Shown here: in pieces, positions 44,276 to 54,842 of the stretch
Numbering within the stretch: position 1 is the stretch's first letter
Layout: each line of letters begins with the position of its first letter
Origin: an uncultured Pseudomonadota bacterium
GTDB taxonomy: Bacteria; Pseudomonadota; Gammaproteobacteria; Burkholderiales; Usitatibacteraceae
DNA length: 64,000 nt
Direction: 5' to 3'
Assembly: GCA_937898635.1 (NCBI GenBank)
Contig: CALEJW010000044.1
Location: 1-64,000, forward strand
Translations under genes and position numbers: made by a program
The notes under the pieces: generated by a model
The model's input: only the letters and a program-made list of their open reading frames with translations
Told to the model about the DNA's origin: nothing
The model's database searches: none

Positions 44276-46119
44276 AGCGGATCGAGGCGGTCAACGACTT
44301 CGTGGTCAAGTTCGCGAACGTGAACGGCTCGGGCTCGGCCTCGGCCAACACGCTCTTCGCCAAGGCGATCATGAGGATGGGCGTGCCGGTGAGCCCGAGG
44401 AACATCTTCCCGTCCAACATCCAGGGGCTGCCCACCTGGTACGAGGTGCGGGTCTCGGAGGCGGGCTGGCTCGGGCGGCGCGGGGGCGCGGACCTCATGG
44501 TCGCCATGAACCCGCAGACCTGGGAAAAGGACGTGGTGGAGATCGAGCCGGGCGGCTACCTCTTCTACGACTCGACCAAGCCGCTCCCGGCCGACAAGTT
44601 CCGCGACGACGTCCTGGTGCTGGGGATGCCGCTCACCGAGATCTGCAACGCGACCTACACGGACGCGCGCCAGCGCCAGCTCTTCAAGAACATCATCTAC
44701 GTGGGCGCGCTCGCCGCGCTCCTGGGCATCGACGTCGCCGAGGTCGAGAAACTCATCGGCGAGCAGTACAAGGGCAAGGAAAAGCTCCTCGAGCCGAACC
44801 TCAAGGCGCTGCACCTGGGCCGCGACTATGCCCTCGCGCACCTGCCGTGCCCCCTGGGCATCACCGTGAAGCGCACGGACAGGGTGGGAGAGCGCATCTT
44901 CATCGAGGGCAACAGCGCGACCGCCCTGGGCGCGGTCTACGGCGGCGCCACGGTGTGCGCCTGGTACCCGATCACGCCCTCGTCCTCGGTGGCGGAGGCG
45001 TTCGCGAAGCACTGCCGCAAGTACCGGGTGGACGCGCAGGCGGGGAAGAACAACTTCGCGATCGTGCAGGCCGAGGACGAGCTCGCCTCGATCGGCATGG
45101 TGATCGGCGCGGCCTGGAACGGGGCGCGGGCCTTCACCTGCACCTCCGGGCCGGGGGTGTCGCTCATGACGGAGTTCATCGGGCTTGCCTACTTCGCGGA
45201 GATCCCCGCGGTCATCGTGAACGTGCAGCGCGCGGGACCCTCGACGGGCATGCCCACGCGCACGCAGCAGGCCGACATCCTCGCCTGCGCCTGGGCCTCC
45301 CACGGCGACACGCGCCACGTGCTGCTCCTGCCCGAGGACGCGGCGGAGGCCTTCGACTTCACGGCCGACGCGCTCGACCTCGCCGACCGCCTGCAGACGC
45401 CCGTCTTCGTGATGACCGACCTGGACATCGGCATGAACGAGCGCCTGTGCCGGCCGCTCGCCTGGGACGACGCGCGCACCTACGACCGCGGCAAGGTGCT
45501 CACCCACGACGACCTGGAGGCGGGCAAGCGCTTCGGTCGCTACCTCGACGTGGACGACGACGGGATCACGTACCGGACCTACCCCGGCGTGCACCCGCGG
45601 CGCGGCTCCTTCTTCACGCGCGGCACGAGCCGCGACCGCTACGCCCGCTACACGGAGGAGGGCAGCGCCTACGTGGACAACATGCAGCGGCTGCTGCGCA
45701 AGTTCGAGACGGCCAAGCAGTACGTCCCCGAGCCGGTGCTGCGCCAGGGCGCGCGCCCGTCGCGCCACGGCGTCATCTACTACGGCTCGACCGCCTGCGC
45801 CATGGACGAGGCGCTCTCCGAGCTGGAGGCCGAGGGCATCGCCCTCGACGCGCTGCGCGTGCGCGCCTACCCGTTCCAGGACTCGGTGATCGACTTCGTG
45901 GCCGCGCGGGAGCACGTCTTCGTGGTCGAGCAGAACCGCGACGGGCAGCTGCGCACGCTGCTCCTCGCCGAGGGCGAGCTCGACCCGGCGCGGCTTTCCT
46001 CCATCGTGCACTACGACGGCACGCCCATCACCGCCCGCTTCATCCGCCGCGAGATCGAGGAAAGGCTCTCGGCGTTCAACGTGAGGCCGCTCAGGCGCAC
46101 CGCCGCGGCCGGGGAATGA
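44272..46119 (+). CDS. korA: 2-oxoacid:acceptor oxidoreductase, fused gamma-alpha subunit
   Basis: A 615-residue subunit. Residues about 5-190 are the gamma domain (ANVNGSGSASANTLFAKAI). Residues about 210-600 are the alpha/pyrimidine-binding part, with GNSATALGAVYGG, YPITPSSSVAE, TSGPGVSLMTEFIGLA and VQRAGPSTGMPTRTQQ. It binds thiamine diphosphate together with the beta subunit and converts a 2-oxoacid plus CoA to acyl-CoA and CO2, or the reverse. The fused gamma-alpha form is typical of 2-oxoglutarate enzymes. The substrate is inferred, not read. Confidence 0.9.
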   Translation: MKRIEAVNDFVVKFANVNGSGSASANTLFAKAIMRMGVPVSPRNIFPSNIQGLPTWYEVRVSEAGWLGRRGGADLMVAMNPQTWEKDVVEIEPGGYLFYDSTKPLPADKFRDDVLVLGMPLTEICNATYTDARQRQLFKNIIYVGALAALLGIDVAEVEKLIGEQYKGKEKLLEPNLKALHLGRDYALAHLPCPLGITVKRTDRVGERIFIEGNSATALGAVYGGATVCAWYPITPSSSVAEAFAKHCRKYRVDAQAGKNNFAIVQAEDELASIGMVIGAAWNGARAFTCTSGPGVSLMTEFIGLAYFAEIPAVIVNVQRAGPSTGMPTRTQQADILACAWASHGDTRHVLLLPEDAAEAFDFTADALDLADRLQTPVFVMTDLDIGMNERLCRPLAWDDARTYDRGKVLTHDDLEAGKRFGRYLDVDDDGITYRTYPGVHPRRGSFFTRGTSRDRYARYTEEGSAYVDNMQRLLRKFETAKQYVPEPVLRQGARPSRHGVIYYGSTACAMDEALSELEAEGIALDALRVRAYPFQDSVIDFVAAREHVFVVEQNRDGQLRTLLLAEGELDPARLSSIVHYDGTPITARFIRREIEERLSAFNVRPLRRTAAAGE

Positions 46120-46120
46120 C

Positions 46121-47176
46121 ATGACCTACCTCGCCAAGCCCAAGCTGCACCACCCGGAGCTGCCCGTGAACGCCCTGGGCTTCACGCGCCGCGACTACGA
46201 GGGGACGATCTCGACGCTTTGCGCCGGCTGCGGGCACGACTCCATCAGCGCGGCGATCATCCAGGCCTGCTGGGAGCTCGCGATCCAGCCCCACCGCGTC
46301 GCCAAGCTCTCGGGCATCGGCTGCTCCTCGAAGACCCCCACCTACTTCCTCGACAAGTCGCACGGCTTCAACTCCGTGCACGGGCGCATGCCCTCGGTGC
46401 TCACGGGGGCGAACCTCGCCAACCGCGACTTGATCTACCTCGGCGTCTCCGGCGACGGCGACTCGGCCTCCATCGGGCTGGGGCAGTTCGCGCACAGCAT
46501 GCGCCGCGGCGTGAACATGACCTACATCGTCGAGAACAACGGCGTCTACGGGCTCACCAAGGGGCAGTTCTCCGCGACCGCCGACCGGGGCTCGAAGTCC
46601 AAGCGGGGCGCGCTCAACACCGACGAGGGCATCGACCTCGCCATCCTCGCGCTGCAGCTCGGGGCGAGCTTCGTGGCGAGGAGCTTCTCGGGCGACAAGG
46701 CGCAGCTCGTGCCCCTCATCAAGGGCGCGCTGAACCACCCCGGGGCCGCCTTCCTCGACGTGATCTCGCCCTGCGTCGCCTTCAACAACCACGAGGGCTC
46801 GACCCGCAGCTACGACTACGTGCGCCACCACAACGAGGCGGTGAACTTCCTCGACGTGATCACCGGCAAGGAGGAGCTCACCGCGCAGTACGGCCCCGGC
46901 TCGGTGCAGGAGGTGCGAAGCCACGACGGCTCCCTCCTGAGGCTGCGCAAGATCTCGGAGGACTACGACTCCTCGAGCCGGATCGCCGCCATGAGCTACG
47001 TCCAGTCGCGCTACGCCCACGGCGAGATCGTGACGGGGCTCCTCTACGTGGAGCCGGAGGCGGGCGACCTGCACGAGAGCCTCGGCACGACCGCGAGGCC
47101 CCTCAACGAGCTCGGGGAGAAGGAGCTCTGCCCCGGGCAGGCTGCCCTCGAGAAGTTCAACGCGGGACTGCGCTGA
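46121..47176 (+). CDS. korB: 2-oxoacid:acceptor oxidoreductase, beta subunit
   Basis: A 351-residue beta subunit. The thiamine-diphosphate site is GDGDSASIGLGQF with ENNGVYGLTKGQ. Cluster cysteines lie in LCAGCGHDS, GIGCSSKTP and VISPCVAFNN. It starts two bases after the alpha gene and completes the three-gene set. As no separate ferredoxin gene is in the operon, electrons should pass to the clusters of the 613-residue subunit. Confidence 0.92.
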   Translation: MTYLAKPKLHHPELPVNALGFTRRDYEGTISTLCAGCGHDSISAAIIQACWELAIQPHRVAKLSGIGCSSKTPTYFLDKSHGFNSVHGRMPSVLTGANLANRDLIYLGVSGDGDSASIGLGQFAHSMRRGVNMTYIVENNGVYGLTKGQFSATADRGSKSKRGALNTDEGIDLAILALQLGASFVARSFSGDKAQLVPLIKGALNHPGAAFLDVISPCVAFNNHEGSTRSYDYVRHHNEAVNFLDVITGKEELTAQYGPGSVQEVRSHDGSLLRLRKISEDYDSSSRIAAMSYVQSRYAHGEIVTGLLYVEPEAGDLHESLGTTARPLNELGEKELCPGQAALEKFNAGLR

Positions 47177-47186
47177 GGGCGGCGCC

Positions 47187-48209
47187 GTGGGCGCGATCGA
47201 CCTGCGGAGCGACACCGTCACGCGGCCCACGCCCGCGATGCGCGAGGCGATGGCCAAGGCGGAGGTGGGCGACGACGTCTTCGGCGACGACCCCACCGTG
47301 AACGCGCTCGAGGCGCGGGCGGCCGCGCTCTTCGGGATGGAGGCGGGGCTCTTCTTTCCCTCGGGGACGCAGTCGAACCTCGCCGCGCTCATGGCCCACT
47401 GCGGCCGCGGCGAGGAAGTGATCGTCGGCCAGGAGGCGCACACCTACCGCTACGAGGGCGGCGGCGCGGCGGTGCTGGGCTCCATCCAGCCGCAGCCGCT
47501 CGCGAACCTCCCCGACGGCACGCTCGACCTCGCGATGGTGGAGGCGGCGATCAAGCCCGACGACTCGCACTTCGCGATCACGCGGCTCCTCGCGCTGGAG
47601 AACACGATCGGCGGCAAGGCGATCGGGCGCGACTACCTCGCCCGCGCCGTGACGCTCGCCTGGAAGCACGGCCTTTCCACGCACCTGGACGGCGCGCGGA
47701 TCTTCAACGCCGCGGTGAAGCTGGGCCTTCCCGTGCAGCAGCTCTGCGCCGGCTTCGACACGGTTTCGGTGTGCCTCTCGAAGGGACTCGGGGCGCCGGC
47801 CGGCACGGTGCTCGTCGGCCACGGCGCTCTCGTCGCGAAGGCCCGGCGCATCCGCAAGATGCTGGGCGGCGGCATGCGCCAGGCGGGGATCCTCGCGGCC
47901 GCGGGACTGCACGCGCTCGAGCACCACGTGGCGCGGCTCGCCGAGGACCACGCCAACGCGGAGCGCCTTGCCCGGGGACTCGCCGAGGCGGGCTGGGCGG
48001 CGGAGCCCGCGCAGACCAACATGGTCTTCGTGAAGGTGCCCGCGGAGGGCTGCGCGGCGCTGCAGGCGCATCTTGCATCGGCCGGCGTCACCGCGATCGT
48101 CTCGCCGCGCACGCGCCTCGTCACCCACCTCGACGTGGACGCGGCGGGCATCGACCGCGCGATCGGGGCCTTCGCCTCGTTCGGCAGGCGGCTGGCGACT
48201 GCCGGCTAG
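47187..48209 (+). CDS. ltaE: low-specificity L-threonine aldolase
   Basis: A 340-residue PLP enzyme. It opens with IDLRSDTVTRPTPAMREAMA and continues with VGDDVFGDDPTVNALE and the FPSGTQSNLAALMAH segment. HLDGARIFNAAV follows, and the PLP lysine lies in SVCLSKGLGAPAGTVL. It cleaves threonine or allo-threonine to glycine and acetaldehyde. GTG start, ten bases after korB; it may be cotranscribed but has no obvious link to korAB. Confidence 0.93.
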   Translation: MGAIDLRSDTVTRPTPAMREAMAKAEVGDDVFGDDPTVNALEARAAALFGMEAGLFFPSGTQSNLAALMAHCGRGEEVIVGQEAHTYRYEGGGAAVLGSIQPQPLANLPDGTLDLAMVEAAIKPDDSHFAITRLLALENTIGGKAIGRDYLARAVTLAWKHGLSTHLDGARIFNAAVKLGLPVQQLCAGFDTVSVCLSKGLGAPAGTVLVGHGALVAKARRIRKMLGGGMRQAGILAAAGLHALEHHVARLAEDHANAERLARGLAEAGWAAEPAQTNMVFVKVPAEGCAALQAHLASAGVTAIVSPRTRLVTHLDVDAAGIDRAIGAFASFGRRLATAG

Positions 48210-48211
48210 TT

Positions 48212-48325
48212 CCCCTCATCCCCGACCCTTCTCCCGGAGGGAGAAGGGAGGAAGCCGCCCCTCATCCCCGACCCTTCTCCCGGAGGGAGAAGGGAGAAGA
48301 GCGCTCCCTCTCCCTTGGGAGAGGG
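48212..48325. repeat. tandem palindromic intergenic repeat
   Basis: Two identical 39-base direct repeats (48212-48250 and 48258-48296, period 46). Each contains a perfect 10-base inverted repeat CCCTTCTCCC-GGA-GGGAGAAGGG. A third, different hairpin follows (CCCTCTCCC-TT-GGGAGAGGG, 48306-48325) with a GGGGTGAGGG tail. The element sits between convergent genes (ltaE and the phoH-like gene), where REP-like elements are common, and may serve as a bidirectional terminator or mRNA end. It explains nearly all of the 157-base gap. Confidence 0.8.
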
Positions 48326-48366
48326 CTGGGGTGAGGGTCAGGTGAGGGCCGGGTGCGGGTGAGGGA

Positions 48367-49872
48367 CTAGAGGACTTCCGCGGCGTGGTCCGCCAGCCGC
48401 GAGCGCTCGCCGCGCGTGAGCGTCGTGTGCCCGCTGTGGCTCCAGCCCTTGAAGCGGTCGACCACGTAGGTGAGGCCGGAGGAGCCCTCGGTGAGGTAGG
48501 GGGTGTCGATCTGGGCGATGTTGCCCAGGCACACGACCTTGGTGCCCGGCCCGGCGCGCGTGATGAGCGTCTTCATCTGCTTGGGCGTGAGGTTCTGGGC
48601 CTCGTCGATGATGAGGTACTTGTTGATGAAGGTCCGCCCGCGCATGAAGTTGAGGCTCTTCACCTTGATGCGGCTCCTGATGAGATCCGCGGTCGCGGCG
48701 CGCCCCCAGTCGCCCGCCTCGTCGTCGGTCTTCATGAGGACGTCGAGGTTGTCCTCGAGCGCGCCCATCCACGGGGTCATCTTCTCCTCCTCGGTGCCGG
48801 GGAGGAAGCCGATGTCCTCGCCCACGGGGACGGTGACCCGCGTCATGATGATCTCGCTGTAGACCTTGTACTCGAGGGTCTGCATGAGGCCAGCGGCGAG
48901 GGTGAGGAGGGTCTTTCCCGTGCCCGCCTGCCCGAGCAGCGTCACGAAGTCCACCTCGGGGTCCATCAGCAGGTTCAGCGCGAAGTTCTGCTCGCGGTTC
49001 CTCGAGGTGATGCCCCAGACGTTGTTCTTGTGGTGGGAGTAGTCCTTGAGCGTCTGCAGCGTGGCGACCTTGCCCGTCACGTCCTTCACCACCGCGTAGA
49101 AGGGCCGGTCGCCCTCCTGGAACACGAACTGGTTCACCAGGAGCGAGGGGCAGAGCGGGCCCTTCACGCGGTAGAGCGTGCGCCCGTGCTCCTGCCAGCT
49201 CTCGACGTCCTTGCCGTGCCGGTCCCAGAAGTCCGCGGGGAGCTCCAGCACGCCGGTGTAGAGGAGGTCGGTGTCCTCGAGCACCTTGTCGTTGAAGTAG
49301 TCCTCGGCCGCGAGCCCGACCGCATGCGCCTTGATGCGCATGTTGATGTCCTTGGTCACCAGGACGACCTGGCGCCGGGCGTGGCGCTCCCTCAGGTGCA
49401 TCGCCACGCCGAGGATCACGTTGTCGGCCTTCTGCGAGGCGACCGAGTCGGGGATCTCGACGTTCACCGAATGGGTCTGCAGGAAGAGCCGCCCGAGGGC
49501 GTCCCCGTGCGTCTTGCCGCGCAGCGCGTAGCCCGACTCGATGTCGCCCTCGCCGGCGGAGACGATCTCGTCGAGGAAGCGGCTCGCCTGGCGGGCGTTG
49601 CGGGCGACCTCGCTCATGCCCTTCTTGTTGTCGTCGAGCTCCTCGAGCGTGACCATCGGGAGGTAGACGTCGTGCTCCTCGAAGCGGAAGAGGCTCGTCG
49701 GGTCGTGCATGAGCACGTTGGTGTCGAGGACGAAGAGCTTCACCGCGGCCGGGCGCTGTCTCGGGCGGCTTTCGCGCTTTCTGGGCATGGGGGCCTCCGC
49801 GGTATCCGGGGCGAGCAGGGACGCCTCGCCGGCCTCGGAGCGCGGCGAGTCACGCAGGTTGTCGTTGGGCAT
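48367..49872 (-). CDS. PhoH-like ATPase with N-terminal PIN domain
   Basis: A 501-residue protein of the PhoH2 type. The PIN RNase domain (about residues 45-190) starts FVLDTNVLMHDP and has further acidic positions. The PhoH ATPase (about 260-501) has Walker A GQAGTGKTLLTL and Walker B YLIIDEAQNLTP. Such proteins unwind and cut RNA in mycobacteria and related cases. The ATG chosen gives a 45-residue leader of low complexity; the Met before KRESRPRQRP is an alternative start. Confidence 0.92.
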   Translation of the reverse strand: MPNDNLRDSPRSEAGEASLLAPDTAEAPMPRKRESRPRQRPAAVKLFVLDTNVLMHDPTSLFRFEEHDVYLPMVTLEELDDNKKGMSEVARNARQASRFLDEIVSAGEGDIESGYALRGKTHGDALGRLFLQTHSVNVEIPDSVASQKADNVILGVAMHLRERHARRQVVLVTKDINMRIKAHAVGLAAEDYFNDKVLEDTDLLYTGVLELPADFWDRHGKDVESWQEHGRTLYRVKGPLCPSLLVNQFVFQEGDRPFYAVVKDVTGKVATLQTLKDYSHHKNNVWGITSRNREQNFALNLLMDPEVDFVTLLGQAGTGKTLLTLAAGLMQTLEYKVYSEIIMTRVTVPVGEDIGFLPGTEEEKMTPWMGALEDNLDVLMKTDDEAGDWGRAATADLIRSRIKVKSLNFMRGRTFINKYLIIDEAQNLTPKQMKTLITRAGPGTKVVCLGNIAQIDTPYLTEGSSGLTYVVDRFKGWSHSGHTTLTRGERSRLADHAAEVL

Positions 49873-49909
49873 CAGGGCAGGGCGCCAGGGGTGGGAGAGC
49901 CGGGGAGGG

Positions 49910-50368
49910 TCAGGCGGAGCGGGCGAAGTCGAGCACTTCCTCGGCGTGGCCGGCGACCTTCACGCCGCGCCACTCGCGGGCGATACGGCCTTCCCGGTCC
50001 AGCGCGAAGGTGCTCCGCTCGATGCCGCGCACCTGCCTGCCGTACAGGTTCTTCATCTTGACCACGCCGAAGATCCCGCAGGCCTTCTCCGCCTCGTCCG
50101 AGAGCAGCTCGAAGGGGAAGCCCATCTTGCGCCGGAACTTCTCGTGGGAGGCGACCGGGTCGCGGGAGACGCCGAAGACCGTCCAGCCCGCCTCGCGGAA
50201 ATCGGCGTGAAGGCGCGCGAAGTCGCGGCCCTCGACCGTGCAGCCGGGCGTGTCGTCGCGGGGGTAGAAGTAGAGGATGAGCGGGTGGCCCTTGAAGGCC
50301 GAGAGCCGGAAGCGCTGGTTTCCTGTGGCGGGGAGCTCGAAATCCGGGACTGCCTTGCGTTCGCTCAT
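49910..50368 (-). CDS. bcp: peroxiredoxin, BCP/PrxQ type
   Basis: A 152-residue thiol peroxidase with the catalytic motif YPRDDTPGCTVEG (peroxidatic Cys). The resolving Cys found five residues later in E. coli BCP is replaced (the sequence continues GRDFARLH). A Cys in KACGIFG further on could serve, or the enzyme may act as a 1-Cys peroxidase with an outside thiol. It lies 37 bases upstream of the phoH-like gene on the same strand. Confidence 0.93.
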   Translation of the reverse strand: MSERKAVPDFELPATGNQRFRLSAFKGHPLILYFYPRDDTPGCTVEGRDFARLHADFREAGWTVFGVSRDPVASHEKFRRKMGFPFELLSDEAEKACGIFGVVKMKNLYGRQVRGIERSTFALDREGRIAREWRGVKVAGHAEEVLDFARSA

Positions 50369-50427
50369 CCAGGGGGTCCGTGGGTTGACCGCGACCTATG
50401 GTGGCCAAGTTCCTTGAAAAACGCAAG

Positions 50428-51360
50428 CTATGGGGTTGATGGGCAAGGAAGAAAGGCCTCGCCCTGGACCGCGAGGCGTCCCGAGCGGCCGTAGATCTCC
50501 CCTTCCCGGACGCTGTGCAGGGGCAGGGAGGCGAGGTCCAGGCCCGCGTGCAGGTCCCGGAGGGCGACGAGCGCATAGCCCTGTTCCCGCCAGCCTTCCA
50601 GGAGCCGCCCGAAGGCGGGAGCGAGCTTCATGCCCTCCAGCTCCGCGTGCAGCGTGAAGACATGGTCGCGCGGCTCGCGGGTCCGCGCGAGGACCGCCTC
50701 GGCCACGTCCGCTTCGCTCACGCCGTCCAGGCCGATGAGCTCGTCCAGGGTGGGCAAGGTGGTCGGCAGTTGCGGGCAGGCGACGATCTCGGCGTCGTGC
50801 ACCGGCAGGAAGGGGTGGGTGCCGCGGCAGTCGGAGCCGTAGTCGAAGCCGTGGCGCTGGGTGCGCCGCCAGGCGTGGACGTTCATCTGCCAGCCGGCGG
50901 CGCCGTGCACCTTCGGCTCCTGCGCGAACACCTCCCGGAAGCGGTCCCGGGCGAGCGCCATCTGCCGTTCGGTCCAGGCCTCGCCGGCCGAGGCGACGCC
51001 GTCCTGCCACTTCACGTGGTCCCAGGTGTGGATCCCGACCTCGAAGCCGGCGTCCCGGACGCTTCGCAGGATCTCGCCGCAGCGCTTGCCGATGTCCGGG
51101 CCGGGAAGGAGCGTCCCGTAGAGGAGCGTGCGCAGGCCGTAGTGGGAAAGCACCGAGGTGCGGCCGACCTTGCCGAGGAAGCCGGGCCGGAAGGCGCGCC
51201 GGATCGCCCGCCCCGTGTGGTCCGGGCCGAGGCTGAAGAGGAAGGTCGCGCCCGCGCCGTGCTCTCGCAGCATCTCGACCAGCCGGGGCACGCCCTCGCG
51301 GGTGCCGCGGTAGGTGTCGACGTCGATCTTGAGGGCGAGCTTCTTCAAGGGCGGGAGCAC
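50428..51360 (-). CDS. arnD: ArnD-like polysaccharide deacetylase
   Basis: A 310-residue NodB-fold deformylase. The match to ArnD is close: LKIDVDTYRGTREGVPRLVEML at the start (given in part as KIDVDTYRGTREGVP), FSLGPDHTGRAIRR, GIHTWDHVKWQ, GAAGWQMN, DYGSDCRGTHPFLP, LPTTLPTLDE and FTLHAELEG. ArnD removes formyl from undecaprenyl-phosphate-L-Ara4FN in lipid A modification linked to polymyxin resistance. No other arn gene is visible, so its donor pathway must be elsewhere or the substrate may differ. Confidence 0.85.
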   Translation of the reverse strand: MLPPLKKLALKIDVDTYRGTREGVPRLVEMLREHGAGATFLFSLGPDHTGRAIRRAFRPGFLGKVGRTSVLSHYGLRTLLYGTLLPGPDIGKRCGEILRSVRDAGFEVGIHTWDHVKWQDGVASAGEAWTERQMALARDRFREVFAQEPKVHGAAGWQMNVHAWRRTQRHGFDYGSDCRGTHPFLPVHDAEIVACPQLPTTLPTLDELIGLDGVSEADVAEAVLARTREPRDHVFTLHAELEGMKLAPAFGRLLEGWREQGYALVALRDLHAGLDLASLPLHSVREGEIYGRSGRLAVQGEAFLPCPSTP

Positions 51361-51409
51361 GAAAGGCGGCGCATGCTAGCATACGCGCCCCCCGCGAGAC
51401 GCCCCCGAC

Positions 51410-51622
51410 TTGAGCCAGACGCAAGCGAACACCGCCCCCACCCCGTTCGAACGCCTCGGCGGCGACGCGGCCTTGCGCGAGCTCGTGGACCGCTTCTACG
51501 ACCTGATGGACCTCGAGCCGGAATTCGCCGGCATTCGCGCCCTCCATCCGCCGGGACTGCAGCGCGAACTGGCGAAGGCCATTCTCGGCACCGCCGACTG
51601 GATGCGCAATCGCCCCGGGTAA
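51410..51622 (+). pseudogene. truncated group II (trHbO-like) globin remnant
   Basis: A TTG-initiated 70-residue frame. Residues 13-46 (FERLGGDAALRELVDRFYDL and IRALHPP) match the first half of truncated hemoglobins of group II. The family normally runs about 130 residues and needs the F-helix His further on. Here the sequence changes to QRELAKAILGTADWMRNRPG and stops. No continuation of the globin is visible in the other two plus-strand frames up to the typA start. It looks like a deletion or junction remnant, though expression of a short peptide cannot be excluded. Confidence 0.6.
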
Positions 51623-51727
51623 TGGGCCGGCCGCCGGAGTAGGCTCGTATCTGCGGCGCGGGGCCGGCGGGCCTTGCCCGTGGAGCTATCGCCATTGCCG
51701 CCCGGGCCTGCTAAAATGCTGAATTTT

Positions 51728-51745
51728 CTGCGATTTTGATCGCAG
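51728..51745 (+). promoter_or_regulatory. inverted repeat in the typA leader
   Basis: A perfect 7-base inverted repeat CTGCGAT-TTTG-ATCGCAG, 15 bases before the typA ATG and just ahead of its AAGGA ribosome-binding site. A TAAAAT -10-like box lies at 51712-51717. It could be an operator or a 5' hairpin affecting ribosome access. Confidence 0.4.
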
Positions 51746-51759
51746 TCCCAAGGAACCCC

Positions 51760-53580
<1,821 letters not shown>

Positions 53581-53588
53581 CCGGGCCC

Positions 53589-54803
53589 GTGGACGCCTAC
53601 CTCCCGGCCGTCCTCGCCGCCGCCGCGCTCGTCGCGGCAATCGCCGCCGTGGCCGCGCTCGTCGTGGCCCTGCGGATTTCACGCCGCGTGGAAGCCCTTC
53701 CCGAGGCCGTCGCGGGCGACCGAGAGGCCCACCACCGGGCGATCCTCACGGACCTTCACGGCGGGCTCGCGGACTCCGCGGAGCGCATCGCCTCGCGCCA
53801 GAGCGAGGAGGGCGACCGCCTGCGCCGGGCGGTGGGCGACGAGCTCGCCCGCAATCGCGAGCAGCTCCAGGTCTTCGAGCGCACGCTCCAGGAGAGGGTC
53901 GACCAGCGCCTCGCCGAGATCGGCGGCAAGGTGAACGAGCGCCTCGACGAGGGCTTCAAGCGCACCAACGAGACCTTCGTGAGCGTGATGACGCGCCTGC
54001 AGACGATCGACGACGCGCAGAAGAAGATCGAGACCCTCACGGGCAGCGTCGTGAGCCTGCAGAACCTGCTGGGCAGCAAGAGCTCGCGGGGCGCGCTCGG
54101 CGAGCGCCAGCTCGAGGACATCGTGAAGAACGTGCTGCCCGAGGCGGCCTACGAGTTCCAGTACACCTTCCAGTCGGGGGGCGTGCGCGCGGACTGCGTG
54201 CTGAAGCTCCCGGAGCCCACGGGCCTCATCGCCGTGGATTCCAAGTTCCCGCTGGAGAACTACGAGCGGATGATCTCGGACGGCCCCGACCGCGTGACCC
54301 CGGGGGTCTTCAAGGCGGACGTGCGCCGCCACATCGACGACATCGCCTCGAAGTACATCGTCCCCGGAGAGACGGGCGACGGCGCCGTGATGTTCGTGCC
54401 CGCCGAGAGCGTCTTCGCGGAGATCCACGCGCACCACCGCGACCTCGTGGAGTATGCCGGCCAGCGCCACGTGTGGATCGTCTCGCCCACGACCCTGATG
54501 GCCGTTCTCAACACGGCGCGCGCCGTCCTGAAGGACGTCGAGACGCGCAAGCAGATCCACATCATCAAGGACGAGCTCGGCAAGCTCGGCAAGGATTTCG
54601 GGCGCTTCGACGATCGCATGAGGAAGCTCGCCGAGCACATCCGCCAGGCGCACGAGGACGCGGGGCAGGTGCAGATCTCGAGCCGCAAGATCAGCGAGCG
54701 CTTCGCCGCGATCGAGCGGGCGGAGCTGCCGGAGGCGAAGGGCGGCGAGGAGGGCGGCGGGCAGGGCGCGCCGCAGCTCTCGGTCGTGCCCCGGCCCGAC
54801 TAG
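53589..54803 (+). CDS. rmuC: RmuC-family DNA recombination protein
   Basis: A 404-residue protein. An N-terminal helix (about 5-30) anchors a long coiled coil (about 35-150). The RmuC nuclease-like domain follows (about 160-370), with SSRGALGERQLEDIV, DCVLKLPEPTGLIAVDSKFPLENYERM (seen as LIAVDSKFPLENYERM), FVPAESVFAEI and VSPTTLMAVLNTA. RmuC limits inversion events at short inverted repeats in E. coli. GTG start eight bases after typA. Confidence 0.94.
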   Translation: MDAYLPAVLAAAALVAAIAAVAALVVALRISRRVEALPEAVAGDREAHHRAILTDLHGGLADSAERIASRQSEEGDRLRRAVGDELARNREQLQVFERTLQERVDQRLAEIGGKVNERLDEGFKRTNETFVSVMTRLQTIDDAQKKIETLTGSVVSLQNLLGSKSSRGALGERQLEDIVKNVLPEAAYEFQYTFQSGGVRADCVLKLPEPTGLIAVDSKFPLENYERMISDGPDRVTPGVFKADVRRHIDDIASKYIVPGETGDGAVMFVPAESVFAEIHAHHRDLVEYAGQRHVWIVSPTTLMAVLNTARAVLKDVETRKQIHIIKDELGKLGKDFGRFDDRMRKLAEHIRQAHEDAGQVQISSRKISERFAAIERAELPEAKGGEEGGGQGAPQLSVVPRPD

Positions 54804-54842
54804 CTCGGCTATGATTCCCGGGCACACCCCACGAAAAGCGCC

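Noticed and set aside
48212..48325. CRISPR array
   Set aside because: Only two copies with a 7-base spacer and internal palindromes; REP-like rather than CRISPR.
51361..51409. ATGCTAGCAT palindrome (51373-51382) as an operator
   Set aside because: Single short palindrome without supporting context; could be chance.
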